From the NCBI GenBank assembly GCA_038255255.1, contig JBBSLL010000020.1, forward strand, positions 1 to 55,239: DNA of 55,239 bases. Direction: 5' to 3'. This stretch comes from JBBQNY01 sp038255255. GTDB taxonomy: Bacteria; Pseudomonadota; Gammaproteobacteria; Xanthomonadales; Ahniellaceae. Shown piece after piece: positions 17,828 through 25,232 of this stretch. Positions within the stretch are counted from its first letter, which is position 1, and each line of letters starts with the position of its first letter. The translations under genes and the position numbers were made by a program. The notes below the pieces were generated by a model. That model saw only the letters and a program-made list of their open reading frames with translations, was not told the origin of the DNA and ran no database searches.

Positions 17828-20440
17828 TTACGGGGTCAACTCGGCGTTGACGTCGAGCGGATCATTCGAGTGCTTCGCAGCAGGCACCCGCGCCAGCCGC
17901 AGCGCATTGGTCACCACCGACACCGAGCTCAGGCTCATCGCGAGCGCAGCGATCATGGGGCTTAGCAGCAGACCGAAGACCGGATACAGCACACCCGCCG
18001 CGATTGGCACGCCGATGGCGTTGTAGAGAAACGCGAAGCCGAGGTTCTGTTTCATGTTGGCAACGGTGGCGGTCGAGATTGCGCGGGCCGCCAGGATCCG
18101 ACGCAGGTCGCCCTTGACGAGCGTCACCTGCGCGCTCGACATCGCGACATCTGTGCCGGTGCCCATGGCGATGCCGACGTCGGCGGCGGCCAGCGCCGGT
18201 GCATCGTTGATGCCGTCGCCCGCCATGGCGACGCGGCGGCCTTCAGCCTTGAGACGTTGCACCAGCGCGACCTTGTCCTTGGGTTTGACTTCCCCGTGGA
18301 CTTCCTCGATTCCGAGGGTGTTCGCCACGGCTTGCGCGGTGACCTGCGCATCCCCCGACGCCATGACGATGCGCAGGCCCGCGGCACGCAATGCCTCGAG
18401 TGCCGGTAACGTCGTCGCCTTGATCGGATCCGCTACTGCCACTGCACCGGCGATTTGACCTTCCACGGCCAGGAACATGACGCTGGCGCCCTCCTTGCGC
18501 ATGTGCTCGACGCTGCCCAGCATCACCGCGGTGTCTGCTCCCACTTCGCTCATGAGCGCCTGGTTGCCCAGCGCCAACGTTTGCCCTGACACCACGCCGC
18601 GCACGCCCATTCCGGTGATCGATTCAAAGTCCTGCGTCGGCTCAAGTGCCAGGCCGCGACGCCTGGCCTCGGCCAGGATTGCTTCGGCGAGTGGATGCTC
18701 GCTGCCTTGCTCGAGACTGGCGGCGAGTTGCACGACCTGGTCGGGCGTAAAGCCTAGCGCCGCAATGTCATCGCGAAACGCGGGTCGGCCCTCGGTCAAG
18801 GTGCCGGTCTTGTCGAGAATGAGGGTATCAATGGTGCGCAGCCGCTCGATCGCCTCGGCGTCGCGGAACAGGACACCGGCCTGCGCCGCCCGTCCGGTCG
18901 CGACCATGATGGACATTGGCGTCGCGAGCCCAAGGGCACACGGGCACGCAATGATCAGCACCGACACGGCGTTGAGCACCGCATAGGTCCACGACGGCGC
19001 CGGTCCGAAGAGGCCCCATGCGAAGAAGGTAAGCACTGCGGCGCCGAGCACCGCGAGCACGAACCAGTATGCGACCTTGTCGGCCATGCGCTGCATCGGT
19101 GCACGCGACCTCTGCGCTTGCGCGACCAGCTGCACGATCTGCGCCAATACCGTGTCCGCGCCGATCTTCTCCGCCCGCAGGATGAAACTGCCGGTGCCGT
19201 TGATCGTGGCGCCGATGACCTTGGCGCCCTCGATCTTCTCAATCGGGATGGGCTCCCCGGTCAACATGGATTCGTCGACGCTGGAACGGCCCTCCAGCAC
19301 CACGCCATCCACCGGCACCTTTTCCCCTGGGCGCACGCGCAGCCGATCGCCGAGATGCACGTGCTCCAGTGGAATGTCTTCTTCGCTGCCGTCGTCATGC
19401 ACGCGCCGCGCGGTTTTCGGCGCCAGTCCCAGCAGCGCCTTGATTGCCGCAGACGTCTTCGAGCGGGCCTTGAGTTCGAGTAGCTGCCCGAGCAACGTCA
19501 GCGACACGATGACCGCTGCGGCCTCGAAGTAGACGCCGACGCGGCCGTGCTCACGAAACGAGGCTGGGAAAAGCCCCGGTGCGATCGTCGCCACGACGCT
19601 GTAACCAAACGCGGCGGCCACGCCGATGCCGATCAGAGTGAACATGTTGGGATTGCGGCTGCGGATCGACGCCACGCAGCGCTCGAAGAACGGCCAGCCC
19701 GCCCACAGCACCACCGGCGAACTGAGGATCAGTTCGATCCAGGTGCGGGCCTCGCTGGACAATGCGGTCCAACGGTGACCGAGCATGGCCAGTGCCAGCA
19801 CGATCAGCGTCAGCGGCAGCGTCCACCAGAAGCGCTGCGCAAAGTCGCGGAGCTCGGGGTTGTCGTCCTCTTCGAGGCTCGGCATCTCGGGTTCGAGCGC
19901 CATGCCGCAGATCGGGCACGTGCCCGGACCCTGCTGTCGGATCTCGGGATGCATGGGGCACGTGTAGGTCGCGCCGTGCGCGACCGCTTCCATGCGCTTG
20001 CTGCTCGAGGGCGGTCCGCCGATCCCAAGGTACGCGCCGGGGTCGACGACGAACTTCTCCCGGCAGCGCGCCGAGCAAAAAAAGTGCTCCGTGTGCTCGT
20101 GGCGGGCGTGATAGGGCGAGGTATTGGGATCGACCGTCATGCCGCACACGGGATCGATGGCGGCCGTGACGGGGAGCGTCGTGACCGGCAGGTCAGGAGC
20201 GCCAGAGACGGCGCCGCTGGTTGTCGAAGGCACGGCCGCGCGTACCGCAGCAAGCGCCTGCTGCCGAAGGAAGAGATCCGGCTCCGCGACGAAGCGCTGG
20301 CGGCAGCGCGACGAGCAGAAGTGAAAGACCGTGCCCGCATGTTCTGCGTGAAACGCAGACTCGAGTGGATCGATGCGCATGCCGCACACGGGGTCGGTGA
20401 CCCGTTGCGGCCCCACGGCAGATGTAGGTTCTTGAGTCAT
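17828..20440 (-). CDS. copA: Cu(I)-translocating P-type ATPase with two YHS domains and a CPMHP metal-binding domain
   Basis: An 870-residue P1B-1 ATPase exporting Cu(I) from the cytosol. The start MTQEPTS lies two bases after the merR stop. Order: YHS-type domain (about residues 16-53, DPVCGM...CSSRC), a second YHS domain (96-135, DPVCGM...CSARC), a heavy-metal-binding domain (159-184, YTCPMHPEI...CPICGM), then eight TM helices and the catalytic core. Diagnostic motifs are ACPCALGLATP, DKTGTLTEG, SEHPLAEAI and GDGINDAPALA. The YN and MSSAQ motifs of the last TM pair are those of Cu(I) transporters. Typical CxxC HMA domains are replaced by the YHS/CPMHP set. Control is presumably by the MerR regulator directly upstream. 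Confidence 0.94.
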   Translation of the reverse strand: MTQEPTSAVGPQRVTDPVCGMRIDPLESAFHAEHAGTVFHFCSSRCRQRFVAEPDLFLRQQALAAVRAAVPSTTSGAVSGAPDLPVTTLPVTAAIDPVCGMTVDPNTSPYHARHEHTEHFFCSARCREKFVVDPGAYLGIGGPPSSSKRMEAVAHGATYTCPMHPEIRQQGPGTCPICGMALEPEMPSLEEDDNPELRDFAQRFWWTLPLTLIVLALAMLGHRWTALSSEARTWIELILSSPVVLWAGWPFFERCVASIRSRNPNMFTLIGIGVAAAFGYSVVATIAPGLFPASFREHGRVGVYFEAAAVIVSLTLLGQLLELKARSKTSAAIKALLGLAPKTARRVHDDGSEEDIPLEHVHLGDRLRVRPGEKVPVDGVVLEGRSSVDESMLTGEPIPIEKIEGAKVIGATINGTGSFILRAEKIGADTVLAQIVQLVAQAQRSRAPMQRMADKVAYWFVLAVLGAAVLTFFAWGLFGPAPSWTYAVLNAVSVLIIACPCALGLATPMSIMVATGRAAQAGVLFRDAEAIERLRTIDTLILDKTGTLTEGRPAFRDDIAALGFTPDQVVQLAASLEQGSEHPLAEAILAEARRRGLALEPTQDFESITGMGVRGVVSGQTLALGNQALMSEVGADTAVMLGSVEHMRKEGASVMFLAVEGQIAGAVAVADPIKATTLPALEALRAAGLRIVMASGDAQVTAQAVANTLGIEEVHGEVKPKDKVALVQRLKAEGRRVAMAGDGINDAPALAAADVGIAMGTGTDVAMSSAQVTLVKGDLRRILAARAISTATVANMKQNLGFAFLYNAIGVPIAAGVLYPVFGLLLSPMIAALAMSLSSVSVVTNALRLARVPAAKHSNDPLDVNAELTP

Positions 20441-20442
20441 GG

Positions 20443-20838
20443 TCACGGGTCGCCCGCCAATGCACTGAGGATTGGACACTCGCTTACCGCGCCATGTCCG
20501 GGACACGCCGAGACCAGGGTCTCGAGCGCTTCGCGAATGCGTGTGAGTTCCGCGAGCTTTCCTTCCACCTCAACGAGCTTCGCGCTCGCCGCGGTCTTGA
20601 GGCCCGCCATATCGCCGTCATGCCGCTCGGAGAGCGCGAGCAGTTCGCGGATATCGATGAGCGAGAAACCGAGCGCCTTGGCGCGCCGGATGAATTGCAG
20701 ACGTGACACGTCAGTCGGGTCGTAGCTGCGATAACCCGATGCCTGGCGCTGCGGCTTCGGCAGCAGGCCCTGGCGCTCGTAGTATCGAACGGTGTCGATT
20801 CGAACGTGGGCACGCGTTGCGAGTTCTCCGATTTTCAT
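20443..20838 (-). CDS. cueR: MerR-family metal-responsive regulator
   Basis: A 131-residue MerR protein: winged HTH (KIGELATRAHVRIDTVRYYERQGLL, YDPTDVSRLQFIRRAKALGFSL) and a long dimerisation helix, then a metal loop CPGHGAVSECPIL. The paired cysteines with CP...CPI are those of metal sensors; the loop is one residue longer than in E. coli CueR and carries a histidine, so Cu(I) is likely from context while a divalent ion remains possible. The ATG at 20838 is preferred to a GTG two codons earlier. It is the first gene of the merR-copA transcription unit and should autoregulate from the promoter at 20878-20909. The symbol is given by function and context. Confidence 0.85.
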   Translation of the reverse strand: MKIGELATRAHVRIDTVRYYERQGLLPKPQRQASGYRSYDPTDVSRLQFIRRAKALGFSLIDIRELLALSERHDGDMAGLKTAASAKLVEVEGKLAELTRIREALETLVSACPGHGAVSECPILSALAGDP

Positions 20839-20877
20839 GGACACGACACGGAATCACCGAAGGCCAGGGCTGCCCCC

Positions 20878-20909
20878 AGTCTGCAGTGTGGACCTAGGTC
20901 CAGAGTCAA
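20878..20909 (-). promoter_or_regulatory. MerR-type promoter and operator for merR-copA
   Basis: On the minus strand TTGACT (-35, 20904-20909) and CAGACT (-10, 20878-20883) are separated by 20 bases, the over-long spacer typical of MerR-regulated promoters. Inside the spacer lies a perfect 14-base palindrome TGGACCTAGGTCCA (20889-20902). The site is about 40 bases upstream of the merR ATG, giving a short leader. Confidence 0.8.
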
Positions 20910-21011
20910 GCGTTGCATGCGATGTTCGCTGAACCATCGCTTCGCAACGTCACCGCGCGTTGACTCGCCCGCGCCGCATGATGCGCTCCCGCATTCACTC
21001 ACGAGCACCTC

Positions 21012-21386
21012 ATGAACATCAGATATTCGATGCTTGCACTCGCATTTGCGACTACCTCGCTGTTGACGCTCGGCGCCGCCGCACACGACGACAAGAACAA
21101 ATCGCATGACATGTCGAGCATGCCGGCGGGCGCCATGAAGGGTCACAGCCAAGGCTCGATGCAGCTGCACCAGATCATGGCGGACGGAATGAAGATGCCG
21201 ATGACAATGAGCGGCAACGTCGACAAGGATTTTGCGACGATGATGACCATGCATCACCAGCAGGCGATCAAGATGGTGGACGTGCTGCTCAAGCACGGCA
21301 CCCACGCCGATCTCAAGGCGATCGCCCGCAAGATGAAGGCTGCGCAGCAGGCGGAGATCAAGCAGCTGGCTCCTCATACTCGGTAA
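21012..21386 (+). CDS. Secreted DUF305 protein, Met/His-rich
   Basis: A 124-residue exported protein, the only plus-strand gene in the metal block, divergent from merR. A signal peptide ends near LGAAAHDD. The mature part is rich in Met and His (SHDMSSMPAGAMKGHS, MADGMKMPMTMSGN) and carries the DUF305 motif MMTMHHQQAIKMVDVLLKHG. Met/His motifs of this kind bind Cu(I) in the periplasm in other proteins. It shares the intergenic region with the MerR promoter but no second MerR-type promoter is evident on its own strand. A copper-binding periplasmic role is inferred. Confidence 0.82.
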   Translation: MNIRYSMLALAFATTSLLTLGAAAHDDKNKSHDMSSMPAGAMKGHSQGSMQLHQIMADGMKMPMTMSGNVDKDFATMMTMHHQQAIKMVDVLLKHGTHADLKAIARKMKAAQQAEIKQLAPHTR

Positions 21387-21396
21387 TCACCCAAGC

Positions 21397-21426
21397 GTGG
21401 TCCTGCCGGACTTCCGGCAGGACCAC
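21397..21426. terminator. Perfect hairpin between convergent genes
   Basis: A 13-base perfect stem (GTGGTCCTGCCGG and its complement) closes an ACTT loop between the stop of the DUF305 gene (+) and the stop of the copper-storage gene (-). Neither side has a clear T tract, so it may act as a weak bidirectional terminator or an mRNA-stabilising hairpin. Confidence 0.55.
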
Positions 21427-21433
21427 AGCGGGC

Positions 21434-21790
21434 TTACATCGCCGCCATCGCTGTGCAGCTCGCCGCGCAGCGACGACAGATTTCAGCGCAGCGCCGCATG
21501 ACGGCATCGTCGCCGAAGCTTTCGCAGGAGTCTGCGCACTCGGCGCAGATCTCCGCACACGCGCGACAGGTGGACTTGGATACTGAAGCCCCGCGCAACA
21601 TCGTGTCTGCGCAAGTGGTGCAGATGTCCGCGCACGCGGACAGCAGAGCGATGTGCTCGGGCGCCGCGTGCTTGCCACCCATGTTCAGGCAGTGGTTAAT
21701 GGTTTCCAGGCAAATCGCGTGGCAGCTGGTGCAGTTGTCGATGCATTCCTGCATGGCGTCGGATCGATGTGCCGCGTGATGTTGAGTCAT
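21434..21790 (-). CDS. Four-helix-bundle copper storage protein (Csp3-like, DUF326)
   Basis: A 118-residue cysteine-rich protein with 17 cysteines arranged as CxxxCxxC-type repeats along four predicted helices (ECIDNCTSC, SACADICTTC, CRACAEICAECADSC, RCAEICRRCAASC). This is the pattern of the Csp bundle whose lumen stores many Cu(I) ions. No signal peptide or Tat motif is present, so it is a cytosolic Csp3-type member. It follows the DUF411 gene by 89 bases and ends the copper operon on the minus strand. Its presence gives the locus a cytosolic Cu(I) sink next to periplasmic oxidation and export. Confidence 0.9.
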   Translation of the reverse strand: MTQHHAAHRSDAMQECIDNCTSCHAICLETINHCLNMGGKHAAPEHIALLSACADICTTCADTMLRGASVSKSTCRACAEICAECADSCESFGDDAVMRRCAEICRRCAASCTAMAAM

Positions 21791-21879
21791 GGTTGATTCC
21801 TCTCGTGCTTAGGCAGCGGGCGAGTTACGGCGCGCCCGCGTCACCGCCCCTGCATCTGGATGTGGATGTGGGTGTGCCC

Positions 21880-22422
21880 TCAGTGCCGCGAAAATTCGGA
21901 GGTGGTGCCGTCCTGGGCGACCAGCCCCACCGTGTAGGAATCGCGCCTTCCGTTGGGCCTCTCCATTCCGGGAGAGCCGGCGGGCATTCCGGGCAGAACG
22001 AGGCCTTTGGCGTCGGGCTGTTCCGCCAGCAGTCGTTTGATATCCGACGCCGGCACGTGGCCCTCGACGAAATAGCCGCCGACCTGGGCGGTGTGGCACG
22101 AACCCATGCCGACCGGCACACCGACGCTTTCCTTGATCGGATTCATGTTGTCGATGTTGCGCACATCGACGTCAAAACCGGCCTTGCGCAGGTGTTCCAC
22201 CCACAGGCCGCAACATCCGCAGTTGGCGTTCTTGTGGACGACGACTTGCGGTAAAACTTGCACGGAGTCCGGAATCGCTGTGCGCGGCGCCGCCGCTGCT
22301 GCGGGGCTGGCGTGCGTCATCTCCGCCTGCGCCGGGAGTTCGCTGGAAGCACGCGTGCATGCCGACGCGACCAGGCTTGCCGCAAGCAACACGGCGAAGG
22401 CGCCACTCGCCATGCGCGTCAT
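21880..22422 (-). CDS. DUF411 lipoprotein (CopG-like metal-binding)
   Basis: A 180-residue protein, start MTRMASG fixed by its ATGA overlap with the previous gene. A signal peptide with lipobox VASAC predicts a lipoprotein. The DUF411 domain follows: VVHKNANCGCCGLWVEHLRKAGFDV, then VPVGMGSCHTAQVGGYFVEGHVPASDI. The CGCC pair and the later SCH are the conserved ligands of this copper-locus family. A C-terminal extension (about 30 residues beyond the DUF411 core, from MERPNGRRD) is unassigned. The protein probably handles Cu(I) in the periplasm. Confidence 0.85.
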   Translation of the reverse strand: MTRMASGAFAVLLAASLVASACTRASSELPAQAEMTHASPAAAAAPRTAIPDSVQVLPQVVVHKNANCGCCGLWVEHLRKAGFDVDVRNIDNMNPIKESVGVPVGMGSCHTAQVGGYFVEGHVPASDIKRLLAEQPDAKGLVLPGMPAGSPGMERPNGRRDSYTVGLVAQDGTTSEFSRH

Positions 22423-22928
22423 GGCGCGGACCGCGACGGTTTCGGTCGCGACGACCAGTGGATGTGGACGATTCGCCATTCCGGCCCGGTCTTTCTCAGC
22501 ACCATTGTCTCGGTGCTGAGCAGGGTGAGCGGTTTGCCTTCCTTGGTCGTGCCGAGTTCGCTCTCGGTGCCTACCCACGCGAAGCCGCCGTCAACGCGGG
22601 CGGTGTGGCGTTTCACTTCGATGCGCGCATCTTTCAGGAACTGCGCATCATGCTTGGCGTGGCCGCCGAGATATTCCTGGCGCGAAGTTTCCGCGCCGCC
22701 GCTTTCGAGAATGAGCACATCGTCGGCCAGCAACGCGCCCACACGATCGAGATCACCGACCTTGAGTGCGGCTCCGAACTGCTCGACGACGCCAAGCACC
22801 TGCGTCGTTGCGGGATCGGCGGGCGTGACCTTTGCCGCGGGCGCGTGTTCCTTTGGGTCGTGTGCGGCGATCGAGCCTGGCAGCGCGAGCAAACCGGCCA
22901 GGCCGGCGCAGAGCAATAGCGATTTCAT
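22419..22928 (-). CDS. Exported NTF2-like/SnoaL-fold protein
   Basis: A 169-residue protein with a signal peptide (LLLCAGLAGLLALPGSIAAHD) and an NTF2-like domain of the DUF4440/SnoaL type: VVEQFGAALKVGDLDRVGALLADDVLILESGG and the C-terminal strand EWRIVHIHWSS. The fold is a small cone that can bind a ligand or act enzymatically; no catalytic residue can be assigned here. It is a regular partner of multicopper oxidase/DUF411 genes in copper islands. It overlaps the DUF411 gene by four bases. Confidence 0.8.
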   Translation of the reverse strand: MKSLLLCAGLAGLLALPGSIAAHDPKEHAPAAKVTPADPATTQVLGVVEQFGAALKVGDLDRVGALLADDVLILESGGAETSRQEYLGGHAKHDAQFLKDARIEVKRHTARVDGGFAWVGTESELGTTKEGKPLTLLSTETMVLRKTGPEWRIVHIHWSSRPKPSRSAP

Positions 22929-22967
22929 TGTGTGTGTCTCCCGTGGGCGTGACTGAGAAGCTTCGAT

Positions 22968-23783
22968 TCAGTGCGCATGGTCGTGACCGTCGTCGGCTTT
23001 GGCGGGTGCTGTTGGCGGCGCGGGGTGCGATTCGACCGTACCGTCCGCGTGGCGGTGCTCGATCATCTTGGGCGCGGCATCAGGTGATGATGCAGTGGAC
23101 GCCGCTGCCTCGTGATGATCGGCCGGTGTTCCCGGGGCGTGACCGTGCGGCGCCGCTTCATCCTGCTTCGACGCGTCCGCAGGCATGCCCGGCATCGGCA
23201 TGTCGCCGTGGTCGTCGGCCATGGGTTTGCCGGGCACGTGCGGCTTGGTTTCGCCGCCGCCGTGCGAGTGGCCACCACTCTCGGCCACCAGCGCCTGGTA
23301 CGCCTCGGGCGTGAGATCGGGCAACTTCTGCTGGAACGCGACCAGGCCCCAGAGATAGCGGTCTTCCATCGACTTGCCCCAGGCCGGCATCCCTGAAGCC
23401 TTGATGCCGTGCTTGACTACCCAGAAGGCGCGCCTCGGCTCCACCCGTGCCTGCGTGAGGTTCGGCGGTTGCGGGTAGAGCCCGTTGTAGAGCTCACTCT
23501 CCGCCATGCCCGGCATCAGATGACAGCCCGTGCACATGGCGTGGTAGTTGCCGGCGCCTTGCCGGATCAATGCAGCATCGCTGAGGTCCGGCGCCTCGAT
23601 CGCCTTGGAGCGCACCGCGATCGAGCGATCGCGCAGCGTCTCGAGCGCGCGGTACACCACCGGATAGTGCGGGTCGTTTGCCGCGATGTTGTAGACGCCC
23701 GAGAACAGAAAACCGAGCGCGAGGACGACGAACACGAGCATGAGGATCAGCAGTGTCCGGGTGTGCTTGATGTAGGGTTTCAT
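22968..23783 (-). CDS. Membrane-anchored monohaem c-type cytochrome with His-rich tail
   Basis: A 271-residue protein with an uncleaved N-terminal TM helix (ILMLVFVVLALGFLFSGVY), a cytochrome c domain with one haem motif MCTGCH at about residue 83 and candidate distal Met ligands (HLMPGM, SGMPAWG), and a long C-terminal tail from about residue 168. The tail is rich in His, Met, Pro and Asp (GGHSHGGG, DDHGDMPMPGMP, DDGHDHAH at the end). It lies 27 bases after the multicopper oxidase gene, so it may pass electrons from Cu(I) oxidation to the respiratory chain; the tail would supply copper ligands. The partner role is inferred. Confidence 0.85.
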   Translation of the reverse strand: MKPYIKHTRTLLILMLVFVVLALGFLFSGVYNIAANDPHYPVVYRALETLRDRSIAVRSKAIEAPDLSDAALIRQGAGNYHAMCTGCHLMPGMAESELYNGLYPQPPNLTQARVEPRRAFWVVKHGIKASGMPAWGKSMEDRYLWGLVAFQQKLPDLTPEAYQALVAESGGHSHGGGETKPHVPGKPMADDHGDMPMPGMPADASKQDEAAPHGHAPGTPADHHEAAASTASSPDAAPKMIEHRHADGTVESHPAPPTAPAKADDGHDHAH

Positions 23784-23810
23784 GACTTTGATTCCTCCGA
23801 GAATGTGGGG

Positions 23811-25232
23811 TCAACCGCCGGACATGTCGTGGCCTTCGTGGCCGGCTCGGGGCGCGGGGGGTGCGGTTTCGATCGCCTTGCCGCGGCGTACGGGCGTGCC
23901 GAAGTCGCGATCCGTGCTCACCCTGCGCGCGACGCTGCCGCCCGGGTGACGGAACCAGCCGGGATCGCCGTAGTCGCCTCGCGCCAGCCCCTCGCGCACC
24001 TTGATCACCGTAAACATGCCGCCCATCTCGAGTGGCCCGAACGGCCCGTCGCCGGTCATCATCGGCAACGTGTTGGGCGGACCCGGCAGTCCCATCTTGA
24101 TGTGCTCGCTGTGCTCGGCCATGCCGTCGCGGCCCATGGCCATGTAGCCCGGCAACAGCTTGCGGATTTTCTCTTCCACGCCGGACTGGTCGACGCCGAT
24201 CGTGTTGGGGATGTCGTGACCCATCGCGTTCATGGTGTGGTGCGCCATGTGGCAGTGGAATGCCCAGTCGCCGGGTACCGCGAGGAATTCGAGATCGCGC
24301 GTCTGACCTACCGCGACGATCTCGGTCGTTTCGGGACGCCACAGCGCTTTCGGCCAACGACCTCCATCCGAGCCGGTGACAAGGAACTGCACGCCGTGCA
24401 TGTGCATGGGGTGGTTCCACATCGACAGGTTGGCGAGGCGAATACGCACGCGCTCGCCTGCACCTGCGACCAGATGCTGGATCGCGGGAAAGACCTTGCT
24501 ATTCATGGTCCAGAGATCAAAGTCCTGCATGATCGAGGGATCCGGTCGCCAGGTGCCCGGGTGCAAGGCCCAGTTGTGCAGCATCACCGCGTAGTCGCGG
24601 TCGATCGGTTCGGGCTCACCGTCCTTCGGATGGATCACGAACATGCCCATCATGCCGAGCGCCATCTGCACCATCTCATCGGCATGCGGGTGATACATGT
24701 GCGTGCCGTGCTGCCGCAGCGCGTATTCGTAGACGAACGTCTCGCCGGGCTTGATCTGCGGCTGGTTCAGGCCCCCGACGCCATCCATGCCGTTCGGCAG
24801 CAGGATCCCGTGCCAGTGGATCGTGGTGTGCTCACCGAGCCGGTTGGTGACGAAGATGCGCACCCGATCGCCCTCGACCGCTTCGATGGTCGGGCCCGGC
24901 GTGGTGCCGTTGTAGCCCCAGCACTTGGCGCGCGTACCCGGAGCGAATTCGTGCTCGATCTCTTCTGCCACCAGATGAAATTCCTTGACGCCGCCATTCA
25001 TCCGGTACGGCAGGGTCCAGCCGTTCGGCGTGTACACGGGCGTGTAGTTGCCATCGCGTGCGCGGGTGTCGAGCAACGGCGGTGACGCGACCGGCGGTGC
25101 GCCGGCCCCGGCCGGTGCCGGCGGCATGACATGCCCGGTGTGGTCCTGGCCGCGAACGATTTCAGGAGCGGCCAGGCTCCCGAGCGCCACGGCGCTCGCT
25201 GAGGCAAACAACTCGCGTCGCGAAATGCTCAT
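23811..25232 (-). CDS. Tat-exported multicopper oxidase
   Basis: A 473-residue three-domain multicopper oxidase. The N-terminus MSISRRELFAS is a Tat signal. Copper-ligand motifs are visible in order: TTIHWHG, HMYHPHADE, MWNHPMHMHG and FHCHMAHHTM, giving the trinuclear cluster and the T1 site with its cysteine in HCH. The C-terminus adds HEGHDM. It is shorter than CopA/PcoA (about 600 residues) and lacks their long central Met-rich insertion. It probably oxidises Cu(I) to less toxic Cu(II) in the periplasm. Its ATG overlaps the stop of the TolC-like gene by four bases. Confidence 0.9.
   Translation of the reverse strand: MSISRRELFASASAVALGSLAAPEIVRGQDHTGHVMPPAPAGAGAPPVASPPLLDTRARDGNYTPVYTPNGWTLPYRMNGGVKEFHLVAEEIEHEFAPGTRAKCWGYNGTTPGPTIEAVEGDRVRIFVTNRLGEHTTIHWHGILLPNGMDGVGGLNQPQIKPGETFVYEYALRQHGTHMYHPHADEMVQMALGMMGMFVIHPKDGEPEPIDRDYAVMLHNWALHPGTWRPDPSIMQDFDLWTMNSKVFPAIQHLVAGAGERVRIRLANLSMWNHPMHMHGVQFLVTGSDGGRWPKALWRPETTEIVAVGQTRDLEFLAVPGDWAFHCHMAHHTMNAMGHDIPNTIGVDQSGVEEKIRKLLPGYMAMGRDGMAEHSEHIKMGLPGPPNTLPMMTGDGPFGPLEMGGMFTVIKVREGLARGDYGDPGWFRHPGGSVARRVSTDRDFGTPVRRGKAIETAPPAPRAGHEGHDMSGG

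Noticed and set aside
23409..25085. 558-residue plus-strand open frame
   Set aside because: Antisense shadow of the multicopper oxidase and cytochrome genes in high-GC DNA.
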